A stretch of DNA of 64,000 bases, taken from the NCBI RefSeq assembly GCF_003347605.1, contig NZ_QDFZ01000004.1, positions 239,769-303,768 on the forward strand, read 5' to 3'. Under the pieces are notes generated by a model that ran no database searches, had not been told where the DNA came from, and saw nothing but the letters and a program-made list of their open reading frames with translations. Made by a program: the position numbers and the translations under genes. Within the stretch, counting starts at the first letter, position 1; every line of letters starts with the position of its first letter. This document shows positions 8,838 to 16,587 of this stretch, in pieces. Source of the DNA: Chryseobacterium sp. KLBC 52. Its GTDB lineage: Bacteria > Bacteroidota > Bacteroidia > Flavobacteriales > Weeksellaceae.

Positions 8838-9752
8838 ATGAGACTAAATATTAAAAACGAAACGGGTAGGCTGAAGTCAGTAGTTCTAGGCCAGCCTAAT
8901 TCATTGGGACCAGTTCCCACACTAGAGGAAAGTTATGACGCCAAGTCATATTACTCAATCGAACACAACATTTATCCTAAAGAAGAGGATATTATCAATG
9001 AAATGAATGCTTTTGAAGCAGTTTTAAAAAAGTATGGTGTTGAAGTTCTGCGTCCTAGTATCATCCAGGACTACAATCAGGTTTTTTCAAGAGATGTAGC
9101 CTTTGTCATTGATGATAAGATGATCATTTCCAATGTGATTGCAGACAGAGCAGATGAGCAGGAAGCCTACAAAAGTGTTTTTGAAAAAGTAGCATGGAGA
9201 AAGATCATTAATCTTCCCGAAACAGCACACATTGAAGGAGGTGATGTAATCGTATGGAATGACTTTATTTTCATTGGAACCTGTTTCAGTGAAGATTACA
9301 GAAACTATAAAACGGCAAGAACCAATGAGTATGCCATTGAAATTCTGAAAGAATATTTTCCCAAGAAAAGAATTATCGACCTGGAACTGAAGAAAAACGA
9401 TAAAGTTCCGTTTGAAGGGATTCTTCATCTGGATTGTACATTTAATCCTGTAGGAGAAGACAAGTGTATCATTTATAAGAACGGATTTGTAGATGAAAGT
9501 GATTACCGCTTAATCATTGATATTTTCGGAGAAGAAAACTGCTTCCACATCAATGATGAAGAAATGTTTGAAATGTTCCCGAATATTTTCTCTATTTCTC
9601 CTGATGTAGTAGTTTCAGACCAAGCATTCACCAGAATGAATGACCATTTAAGAAACGAGTGGGGAATGACGGTAGAAGAAATCCCTTACAGAGAAATCTC
9701 CAAAATGGGAGGCTTGCTGAGATGCTCTACAATGCCGCTTGTAAGAGAATAA
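8838..9752 (+). CDS. Arginine deiminase-like guanidino-group hydrolase
   Basis: A 304-residue protein of the amidinotransferase/dimethylarginine dimethylaminohydrolase fold. Motifs in order: FSRDVAFVIDD (about 83-93), HIEGGDVIVW (about 131-140), LHLDCTF (His-Asp site, about 197) and the C-terminal GGLLRCSTMPL with the catalytic Cys near 298. These residues form the Cys-His-Asp/Glu centre that attacks a guanidino carbon, so the substrate is probably arginine or a derivative. Exact specificity (arginine deiminase, DDAH or another hydrolase) cannot be decided. It precedes CtlX, from which it is separated by an inserted four-helix-bundle gene, and heads a polyamine-linked cluster. Confidence 0.85.
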   Translation: MRLNIKNETGRLKSVVLGQPNSLGPVPTLEESYDAKSYYSIEHNIYPKEEDIINEMNAFEAVLKKYGVEVLRPSIIQDYNQVFSRDVAFVIDDKMIISNVIADRADEQEAYKSVFEKVAWRKIINLPETAHIEGGDVIVWNDFIFIGTCFSEDYRNYKTARTNEYAIEILKEYFPKKRIIDLELKKNDKVPFEGILHLDCTFNPVGEDKCIIYKNGFVDESDYRLIIDIFGEENCFHINDEEMFEMFPNIFSISPDVVVSDQAFTRMNDHLRNEWGMTVEEIPYREISKMGGLLRCSTMPLVRE

Positions 9753-9756
9753 TGGA

Positions 9757-10316
9757 GTGGGAGAGTTTTAGGGTTTGAGAATGGGAGAGTTTTAGAGTCT
9801 GAGCGTTAGAGCGTTGGTGGGTTTGAATATTTTTTTAATTTTAAAAAAATATTTGGGTATGTCGACAATTAAATTTCATCAGGGCTTAAAAGTTTATCAA
9901 CAATCATTTGAAACAGCTCAGTTGATTTATGAACTCTCAAAATCCTTTTCAAAAGAAGAACTTTACTCACCTACAGATCAGATAAGAAGATCATCAAGAT
10001 CTGTAACGGCAAATATTAGTGAGGCTTGGGGGAAAAGAAAATATGAAAAATCCTTCATCGCTAAGCTTACAGATTCGGAGGGAGAAGCGAGAGAAACCCA
10101 AACATGGCTTCAGTTTGCCTTTGCCTGCCATTATATGAATGAAGAGCAATATAATAATTTGCACAACAAGTATAACCAAATAATAGGGATGTTAGTTAAC
10201 ATGATGAGCCAGTCAGAAAAGTGGTGTTCATTTTCTTCGGTGAATAAAGAAGATAATAATTTGTAAAACGCTGTTCAGACTCTCAAACTCTTATACGCTA
10301 ATACCCTCAAACTTAT
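9757..10316. mobile_element. IVP-gene unit flanked by inverted repeats (copy 1)
   Basis: The intact four-helix-bundle gene is bracketed by matching noncoding arms. AGAGTTTTAGAGTCTGA at 9786-9802 is the inverse of 10275-10291 with one mismatch, and both arms contain further GAGTTT/TTTGAG words. The unit separates two functionally related genes that would otherwise be adjacent. No target-site duplication is evident to me, and no transposase is present, so mobility is inference. Confidence 0.45.
9859..10266 (+). CDS. Four-helix bundle protein (S23/IVP family)
   Basis: A 135-residue protein of the 23S rRNA intervening-sequence family, beginning MSTIKFHQGLKVYQQSFE. The family core is clear: LYSPTDQIRRSSRSVTANIS, then EAWGKRKYEKSFIAKL and GEARETQTWLQFA. 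I start it at the ATG at 9859; a frame-open GTG/TTG further upstream lies in the repeat arm. The family forms small helical bundles related to the Avd protein of diversity-generating retroelements, but here no reverse transcriptase or variable repeat is nearby. Function unknown; it appears as a mobile passenger within the operon. Confidence 0.85.
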   Translation: MSTIKFHQGLKVYQQSFETAQLIYELSKSFSKEELYSPTDQIRRSSRSVTANISEAWGKRKYEKSFIAKLTDSEGEARETQTWLQFAFACHYMNEEQYNNLHNKYNQIIGMLVNMMSQSEKWCSFSSVNKEDNNL

Positions 10317-10321
10317 AAAAA

Positions 10322-11245
10322 ATGCAAACAACAGATACCGTATTAATGATAGAACCGATTGCATTCGGTTACAATGCTGAAACAGCGAAAAATAATTATT
10401 TCCAGGTAGAACAGACAGGTTCTGATATCCAGTCAAAAGCTTTGGCTGAATTCAATACTTTTGTTGGAAAACTGAGAGAAAAAGGAATCAATGTGATTAC
10501 CATAAAAGATACTTTAGATCCACACACACCGGATTCTATCTTCCCAAACAACTGGGTAAGTTTCCATAAAGATGGGAAGGTGGTTTTATATCCAATGTTC
10601 GCCTCCAACAGAAGAGTAGAAAGAAGAGAGGATATTATTGAAAGCATCCGGAATCAGGGATTCGAGGTAGCTGAGATTGATGATTGGTCCTTTTCAGAAA
10701 CTCAGGGGCATTTTCTGGAAGGAACGGGAAGTATGATTTTTGATCATGATAACAAAATTGCTTACGGTTCTGTTTCTTTGAGACTGGATGAAAAACTGTT
10801 CAGAGAATTCTGTACAAAATATGGATTTACTCCCGTTGTTTTCCATTCTTTCCAAACAGTAGGAACAGAAAGACTTCCTATCTACCATACCAATGTAATG
10901 ATGTGTGTCGCAGATCAATTTGTTGTAATCTGCCTTGACTGTATCGATGATGAGCTGGAAAGAGAAAAAGTAACAGAAACGATTAAAGGCTCAGGAAAAG
11001 AAATCATCGAAATTTCTGAGGAACAGATGCAGCAGTTTGCAGGAAATATGCTTCAGGTTCAAAACAAAGACGGTGAAAAATTCCTGGTGATGAGCCAGAC
11101 AGCCTATCAGTCTTTATCTTCAGAACAGGTGGCTGCTATCGAAAAATACTGCCCGATAATCTATTCCGACCTGAATACCATTGAAGTAAATGGTGGAGGA
11201 AGCGCAAGATGTATGCTTGCTGAGGTTTTTCTTCCAAAAAAATAA
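10322..11245 (+). CDS. ctlX: Citrulline utilization hydrolase CtlX family
   Basis: A 307-residue member of the amidinotransferase fold, the CtlX branch. Family marks: VLMIEPIAFGYNAETA at the N-terminus, IFPNNWVSFHKDGKVVLYPM (about 77-96), EGTGSMIFDH, YHTNVMMCV with the catalytic His, and GGGSARCMLAEVF with the catalytic Cys near 299. CtlX proteins are linked to citrulline or arginine breakdown. The upstream hydrolase at 8838 belongs to a different branch of the same fold, so the two may act in succession on guanidino or ureido compounds. The next gene starts 20 bases downstream. Confidence 0.88.
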   Translation: MQTTDTVLMIEPIAFGYNAETAKNNYFQVEQTGSDIQSKALAEFNTFVGKLREKGINVITIKDTLDPHTPDSIFPNNWVSFHKDGKVVLYPMFASNRRVERREDIIESIRNQGFEVAEIDDWSFSETQGHFLEGTGSMIFDHDNKIAYGSVSLRLDEKLFREFCTKYGFTPVVFHSFQTVGTERLPIYHTNVMMCVADQFVVICLDCIDDELEREKVTETIKGSGKEIIEISEEQMQQFAGNMLQVQNKDGEKFLVMSQTAYQSLSSEQVAAIEKYCPIIYSDLNTIEVNGGGSARCMLAEVFLPKK

Positions 11246-11265
11246 TATATTTACGAAAAAATTAA

Positions 11266-11625
11266 TTGAACCCATTATCAAGTAAAGGTTTACATATTCT
11301 TCTGACTTTGGAAACAGAGTCAGAAGATTTGTTATTAGACAGCAAAGGATTTCTGGAGTTTACAGAAGATATTCTGAAAACCAAAGAGGTAGAAATTGTA
11401 GGAGTAACCAATCATATTTTTGAGAATGAGAGTTTTACTTCCGCAGTCATCCTGAAAGAGTCTCACCTTTGTATCCACACGTGGCCGGAGTTTAAACAGC
11501 TTACTTTTGATGTTTTTCTTTGCAATTATTCGCAGGATAATACCACTAAAGTAGAGCAGATTGCAGATGAAGTGGTTCAGTATTTTAAAGCTAACACCAT
11601 TCAGAAACACAAAATTTACAGATAA
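11266..11625 (+). CDS. speD: S-adenosylmethionine decarboxylase family protein
   Basis: A 119-residue protein of the bacterial SpeD family, which self-cleaves to create a pyruvoyl group and supplies the aminopropyl donor for spermidine synthesis. The motif LKESHLCIHTWPEF holds the Glu-Ser cleavage site and the conserved His, and FDVFLCNYS holds the conserved Cys. No ATG fits: the frame opens at TTG 11266, giving MNPLSSKGLHILLTLE, which matches the family N-terminus (KGxHILxxL). A membrane-fused spermidine synthase follows four genes later. Whether it decarboxylates AdoMet or arginine is not certain, as some homologues have changed substrate. Confidence 0.85.
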   Translation: MNPLSSKGLHILLTLETESEDLLLDSKGFLEFTEDILKTKEVEIVGVTNHIFENESFTSAVILKESHLCIHTWPEFKQLTFDVFLCNYSQDNTTKVEQIADEVVQYFKANTIQKHKIYR

Positions 11626-11628
11626 CAA

Positions 11629-13089
11629 ATGCACTACGTCTGCCCAGCATGCGAATCAGAAAATACATTAAATCTCACTTTTCCTATTGAGGAATATGTT
11701 TGTAAAACCTGCTCTCATCTCATTGATGTCGCAGGAAATAAAAAGATTAAACATTTGAAAATACCGACAGAAAACGTTGTCTTGGATGTCGGACAGAAAG
11801 GAAAAATTGAAGGTGTAGAATATACGGTCGTTGCGATTACCATCAAAAAATACGGAAACAGTATTTTCTGGCGGGAATATTCTTTAAAAGACAGCAAAGG
11901 AAATGATGCTTTCCTGAGCGAGAGTGATGGGCATTGGGTTTTACTGATTTCTATACATCCTGATGATTTTAAAGGTAAAGATTCGAAATTACCCACCTAT
12001 GCCGGACGAACGTATCGCTGGTATGAAAACACTCCATGCACTATTGATGCTGCTGCCGGTTTTTTTGATGAACACCTGGATTTCAGCATTGCGACCTACA
12101 AAGAATATGTCAATGGAACCCGTATGATCTCTCAGGAGAAGACCGCTAAGAAAAGCCAGTATTTTTATGGAGTTCACATTTCAAAATATGACGTTAAAAG
12201 AGCTTTTAAAATAGCTCACATGCCGTATTATACAGGGGTTGGAATTGTTCAGCCTTATTATTTTGATATGAAACAGGCTGTAAACATTTTTTGTGTGGGC
12301 GCATTAATGATATGTCTGCTTCAGCTGAATGTGTACATCTCAAGAACAAACGAAACTGTTTTTGCGGAGACCATCAATTTTGCTGATGTAAAAGACAAAG
12401 AAATGGTCAGCAAAAGTTTTACCCTTTCAGGAGGCTCAGCACCATTAAAAGTGAATGCATTTTCCGGTGTTGATAATTCCTGGGCTAATGTTCAGCTAAG
12501 CCTTGTCAATGAAAATACCAATGAAATTGTCTATACCTCGAAAGATATCGAACAATATCATGGGTACGAAGATGGGGAAAGCTGGTCAGAAGGAAGTCAG
12601 TCTGAAGAATTTAATCTTTGTGGAGTAAGTTCTGGGCAATATCACTTTCTTATTTCAGCAGAAAAAGAAGGATCTTTATTGCCTGCGTTTTCTGGTCTTC
12701 AGTCACCGGATTCAAGGGTATTAATCTCCAGGGATAAATCAGGAACAGTAGAGGTAACCGATATCTATAAAGGACAGCCTATCACTTTCATAGATGGAAA
12801 GACTTTAGAAAAAGATACGACAGAACTAGGTAAACTGGTGAAAGCTTCCTTTGGAACTTCAAAAATAGACTCTCTTATCAATGCTGAAGGTCTAAGACTT
12901 ACAACAGATCCTATTTCAAATAATACCTATATACAGCTCAAAGCGACCTGGCTTCCTGTTTCATTCTGGAACTTCGGATTCATTTTATTCATAATGATTG
13001 CACTCTTTGTCGCCATGTGGATAGGAAAACATTTCTTTAATGTGAATAAATGGAAGAATAGTTCAAACACCCCATATGCCACATCATGA
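11629..13089 (+). CDS. DUF4178 domain membrane protein
   Basis: A 486-residue protein. The N-terminus is a zinc ribbon (CPACES at 5-10 and CKTCSH at 25-30). Next comes the DUF4178 beta domain, including VEYTVVAITIKKYG and YEWRxY-like segments (GRTYRWYENTP), a membrane helix (about 219-240, IFCVGALMICLLQLNVY), a periplasmic beta domain (about 245-450) and a C-terminal helix (FWNFGFILFIMIALFVAMWI). It starts three bases after the speD stop. DUF4178 genes often neighbour DUF350 and spermidine synthase genes, as here; biochemical role unknown. Confidence 0.8.
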   Translation: MHYVCPACESENTLNLTFPIEEYVCKTCSHLIDVAGNKKIKHLKIPTENVVLDVGQKGKIEGVEYTVVAITIKKYGNSIFWREYSLKDSKGNDAFLSESDGHWVLLISIHPDDFKGKDSKLPTYAGRTYRWYENTPCTIDAAAGFFDEHLDFSIATYKEYVNGTRMISQEKTAKKSQYFYGVHISKYDVKRAFKIAHMPYYTGVGIVQPYYFDMKQAVNIFCVGALMICLLQLNVYISRTNETVFAETINFADVKDKEMVSKSFTLSGGSAPLKVNAFSGVDNSWANVQLSLVNENTNEIVYTSKDIEQYHGYEDGESWSEGSQSEEFNLCGVSSGQYHFLISAEKEGSLLPAFSGLQSPDSRVLISRDKSGTVEVTDIYKGQPITFIDGKTLEKDTTELGKLVKASFGTSKIDSLINAEGLRLTTDPISNNTYIQLKATWLPVSFWNFGFILFIMIALFVAMWIGKHFFNVNKWKNSSNTPYATS

Positions 13090-13280
13090 TGAACAATATT
13101 TTACATTATATAAGACAAAACTGGATGCTCTGCCTGATTGGAGGGTTTTTCATGACCTGGTTTGTTTACCTTACCTACCGGGGAAATCAGGTCTGCGATT
13201 GTGCCAAAACGGAAACATACCGCGACGGAACTACAAGAAGCCATTCCAGAGTAGGATTCTACAGATACTATCACAAATAA
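13086..13280 (+). CDS. Small membrane protein with CDC motif
   Basis: A 64-residue protein with one membrane helix (about 14-30, LCLIGGFFMTWFVYLTY) followed by a polar tail containing QVCDCAKTETYRDGTT. Its ATG overlaps the DUF4178 stop by four bases (ATGATGA), so it is probably translationally coupled. The Cys-x-Cys pair beside the helix might bind metal or form a disulfide. I do not recognise a family, but the position between DUF4178 and DUF350 supports a real gene. Confidence 0.7.
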   Translation: MMNNILHYIRQNWMLCLIGGFFMTWFVYLTYRGNQVCDCAKTETYRDGTTRSHSRVGFYRYYHK

Positions 13281-13293
13281 AAATATAAAAACT

Positions 13294-13509
13294 ATGGACA
13301 ACATCAATTTCTTACCCATATTGAACTCGGTTCTTTACTCATTCTTAGGAATCGCAATTCTGCTTGTATGCTATTTCATTATTGAAAAGCTTACCCCGGA
13401 GAAAACATGGCATGAGATCGCTCAGAACAAAAACATAGCACTGGCTATTGTTTTCGGAGCATTTATCATCGGAATTTCAATGATCATAAGTGCGGCAATT
13501 CATGGATAA
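13294..13509 (+). CDS. DUF350 membrane protein
   Basis: A 71-residue protein with two membrane helices (about 8-29 and 46-69) joined by the polar segment EKLTPEKTWHEIAQNKN. This pattern, with NxALAIVFGAFIIGISMI in the second helix, is that of DUF350 (E. coli YjfL-like). The stop overlaps the start of the next gene by eight bases. DUF350 proteins are repeatedly found beside spermidine synthase and DUF4178 genes; function unknown. Confidence 0.85.
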   Translation: MDNINFLPILNSVLYSFLGIAILLVCYFIIEKLTPEKTWHEIAQNKNIALAIVFGAFIIGISMIISAAIHG

Positions 13510-15016
13510 GAAGAGGATTCCTCTTGAGCTGCTTTTATTGTTTTCAGTATTCGTCATTGCTACATGTGGATTGATTTATGAGCTGGTGGCCGGAGCCCTG
13601 GCGAGCTATCTTTTAGGAGACTCTGTAAAGCAGTTTTCTTTCATTATCGGGGTATATCTTTTTTCAATGGGCGTAGGTTCCTATCTTGCGAAATTCATCA
13701 AAGGAAATCTTATTGATAAATTCATTGAGATCGAAATCCTGGTAGGAATCGTAGGAGGAATCAGTTCCGTAGTGCTGTTTATTTTATTTAATACACTAGC
13801 ACACTTTGAAAGCGTTCTATACCTTTTTGTCTTTTTCACAGGCTGCCTTGTCGGAGTAGAAATTCCGCTTCTGATGAACATTCTGAAAGACAGAGTTCAG
13901 TTTAAAGATTTAGTTTCAAATGTCTTTGCGTTCGATTATATAGGAGCTTTATTAGCATCGATTCTTTTTCCGTTGGTTTTGATTCCAAAATTAGGAATTG
14001 TAAAGACACCTTTATTTTTCGGATTGATCAATATCTCTATTGCGATATTTCTATGCTATTACCTTACAAAGGAATTATCAAAACCTTTATCTCTCAAAGT
14101 AAAATCTATAGCAGCATTTGCATTCTTGCTGGGACTTTTCTTTTTCTCAGATACGATTCTGTCTTATTCTGAAGAAAAATTGTACGGTGAAAATGTGGTT
14201 TATACTAAAAGTTCACCCTATCAAAGAATCGTTTTAACGAGGAATACGCACGAGTTTCGTTTATATCTGAATAACAACTTACAGTTTTCTTCCACGGATG
14301 AATACCGTTATCATGAAGCTTTAGTACATCCGGCGATGTCTATGGCAAAAAATATTGATAACGTTCTGATTTTGGGAGGAGGTGATGGCTTTGCAGCCAG
14401 AGAGGTATTGAAATACAAAGACGTTAAAAAAGTAACCCTTGTGGATCTTGACGGGGAAATGACTCAGTTTTTCAAGACGAATGAAACCATGCGCAGGCTG
14501 AATCAAAATTCTTTTTCCAATCCAAAAGTAGAGATCATCAATAAAGACGCGTACATCTGGGTAAAAGACAGCAAAAAGAAATTTGACGTTATCATCATAG
14601 ACTTTCCGGATCCGTCCAATTACAGCTTAGGAAAACTTTATTCCCTGCAGTTTTATAGAGAACTGGAGAAGCTGACAACACTTGATACTAAAATTGTGGT
14701 TCAGACCACCTCTCCGTATTTTGCTCCGAAATCTTTCTGGTGTATTGAGAAAACAATCAATCAGATTTTTCCTTTCACTGCTGCATATCATACCTATGTT
14801 CCGTCTTTTGGGGAATGGGGATTCTCAATGGCTTCATTTGAGCCCATCAACAACAGAGTCTACAGAAAGCTTCCCGGCTTAAAATATTATGATTATAACT
14901 TTTCACAGATGTCTTATTTTAATAAAGATATGAAAGTGAAAGACATAGAAGTTAACCGTCTGGACAACCAGATATTAGTTCGTTATTTCGATGAAGAGTG
15001 GGGGAAAGTACAGTAG
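13502..15016 (+). CDS. Membrane-fused spermidine synthase
   Basis: A 504-residue fusion. The N-terminal half (about 1-215) has around seven membrane helices, with GLIYELVAGALASYLLGDS early on. The C-terminal half is a polyamine aminopropyltransferase: YQRIVLTRN, then LILGGGDGFAAREVLKY (AdoMet-type binding loop), VTLVDLDGEM and DVIIIDFPDPSNYSLGKLYS, which carries the catalytic Asp region. Soluble SpeE lacks the membrane half, so the reaction is expected at the membrane. I start at ATG 13502, overlapping the DUF350 stop; an upstream GTG at 13490 is less likely. With SpeD it could make spermidine or decorate another substrate. Confidence 0.88.
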   Translation: MDKKRIPLELLLLFSVFVIATCGLIYELVAGALASYLLGDSVKQFSFIIGVYLFSMGVGSYLAKFIKGNLIDKFIEIEILVGIVGGISSVVLFILFNTLAHFESVLYLFVFFTGCLVGVEIPLLMNILKDRVQFKDLVSNVFAFDYIGALLASILFPLVLIPKLGIVKTPLFFGLINISIAIFLCYYLTKELSKPLSLKVKSIAAFAFLLGLFFFSDTILSYSEEKLYGENVVYTKSSPYQRIVLTRNTHEFRLYLNNNLQFSSTDEYRYHEALVHPAMSMAKNIDNVLILGGGDGFAAREVLKYKDVKKVTLVDLDGEMTQFFKTNETMRRLNQNSFSNPKVEIINKDAYIWVKDSKKKFDVIIIDFPDPSNYSLGKLYSLQFYRELEKLTTLDTKIVVQTTSPYFAPKSFWCIEKTINQIFPFTAAYHTYVPSFGEWGFSMASFEPINNRVYRKLPGLKYYDYNFSQMSYFNKDMKVKDIEVNRLDNQILVRYFDEEWGKVQ

Positions 15017-16583
15017 AAAGGATTTTCTTACAACTATATTTTTAGGTAGCCTTATGCTTCCCTTTTTGCAGTATTGCGGAAAGAAAGTAAAAGCTTTGCT
15101 GTTGAAAATTACCGGGACAAACCATGTTCTTGGCCACAAGTTATGGGCAAAAAATTTTCCACAGTTTTCACAAGTTATCCACACAAAATATCTTATCGTG
15201 GGTGGTGGGATTTCCGGGCTTTCGGCATGTCGATTCTTCAGTCAGAATAATGAACAGGATTATCTTCTCCTTGAAATGGAAAACCATCTGGGAGGAAATT
15301 CTTCCAACGGACAGAATTCATTTTCAAAATTCCCTTTGGGAGCACATTATTTACCTTTACCCAATAAGGAAAACGTAGAAATAATAGATTTCCTGAAAGA
15401 ATGTAAAATCTGCCTGGGAACAGAAGAAAACGGAGAACCCATTCTTGATGAATACCAAATGACTTTTCCACAGCAGGAAAGACTTTTCTATAAAAATTCC
15501 TGGCAGAATGATATTGTACCTCAGAAAGGTATTTCAGCAGAAACACAACAGGAGCTTAGCCGTTTTTTTAAGCTGATGGATGATTTTCGCGTAAAGAAAG
15601 ATCCACAGGGGAAATACTGGTTTGCCATTCCCGTACATGATTCCAGCAGAGAAGATGAGGTGGTGAAACTTGAAAAAATCATTTTTAAAGATTGGCTTAA
15701 GGAAAATAATTACCAGTCGGAAGAACTTCTCTGGTTGCTGGATTATTCCTGCAGAGACGATTTCGGATTAGGAATTGACTATGTTTCAGCTTGGGCAGGT
15801 ATTCATTATTTTGCCGGAAGAAAAAATAACTGGAGTACGAAATATAAAGATCAGGTATTCACCTGGCCGGAAGGAAATGCAAGACTGGCAAAACATTTTT
15901 CAAAATATACAGAGGGAAAACACATGCCAGAAAACTTAGTTTTTGATGTGAAAATCAATGATAAAGTTGAGGTATTGAGTTTTGATAATACTCAAAAGAA
16001 AACAAAAAAGATCATTGCAGATAAAGTACTGTTTGCATCACCGCAGTTTGTGAATGAGAGAATTTTTAATCAAAGAAGAGCATCATCATTTCATTATGTG
16101 CCGTGGCTTTTAACAACGATCACGTTAAAGAATGAATTTGGTGGAGATGAAGAACTGGCCTGGGATAATGTAATCTATGGGACTTCAGGATTAGGTTATA
16201 TCTTTGATCAACATCAGAATCTGAACCAGATCATAGGTGAAAAAGTAATTACCCATTACAAGAGCTTTTCAACGCCAGACTGCAAAAAAGCGAGGAAAAA
16301 ACTTTATGGAATGAAAGAATCTGAACTTAAAACTTTAGTTTTGGATGATCTGAAGAAAGCCCATCCATTGATAGAAGATTTCATCCTGGAAATGCAGTTT
16401 CATAAAATAGGACATGCGATGATTGCTCCCGTTCCCAATCAAATTTTTGGTGAAGAAACCCAAAAAGTAAAAGAGTCCATAGAAGGAAAAATTTTCTTCG
16501 CTCATTCTGATCTTTCGGGAATCTCTATTTTTGAAGAAGCCTTTTATCAGGGAATCCGGACTGCAGAACAAATGATACAATAA
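14991..16583 (+). CDS. FAD-dependent oxidoreductase, membrane-anchored or lipoprotein
   Basis: A 530-residue flavoprotein. The N-terminus YSRKDFLTTIFLGSLMLPFLQYC looks like an export signal with an LQYC lipobox, so the protein may be a lipoprotein (Cys29), though this is weak. The Rossmann motif YLIVGGGISGLSACRFF (about 67-83) and LLLEMENHLGGNSSNG mark an amine-oxidase/protoporphyrinogen-oxidase type FAD protein. A C-terminal FAD segment contains GKIFFAHSDLSGISIFEEA. Its start overlaps the spermidine synthase gene by 26 bases. Placement suggests it oxidises an amine or a related product made by this cluster; substrate unknown. Confidence 0.82.
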   Translation: MKSGGKYSRKDFLTTIFLGSLMLPFLQYCGKKVKALLLKITGTNHVLGHKLWAKNFPQFSQVIHTKYLIVGGGISGLSACRFFSQNNEQDYLLLEMENHLGGNSSNGQNSFSKFPLGAHYLPLPNKENVEIIDFLKECKICLGTEENGEPILDEYQMTFPQQERLFYKNSWQNDIVPQKGISAETQQELSRFFKLMDDFRVKKDPQGKYWFAIPVHDSSREDEVVKLEKIIFKDWLKENNYQSEELLWLLDYSCRDDFGLGIDYVSAWAGIHYFAGRKNNWSTKYKDQVFTWPEGNARLAKHFSKYTEGKHMPENLVFDVKINDKVEVLSFDNTQKKTKKIIADKVLFASPQFVNERIFNQRRASSFHYVPWLLTTITLKNEFGGDEELAWDNVIYGTSGLGYIFDQHQNLNQIIGEKVITHYKSFSTPDCKKARKKLYGMKESELKTLVLDDLKKAHPLIEDFILEMQFHKIGHAMIAPVPNQIFGEETQKVKESIEGKIFFAHSDLSGISIFEEAFYQGIRTAEQMIQ

Positions 16584-16587
16584 TACA

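Noticed and set aside
9859..10266. Diversity-generating retroelement (Avd-like accessory gene)
   Set aside because: The four-helix family is related to Avd, but there is no reverse transcriptase, template repeat or variable repeat nearby.
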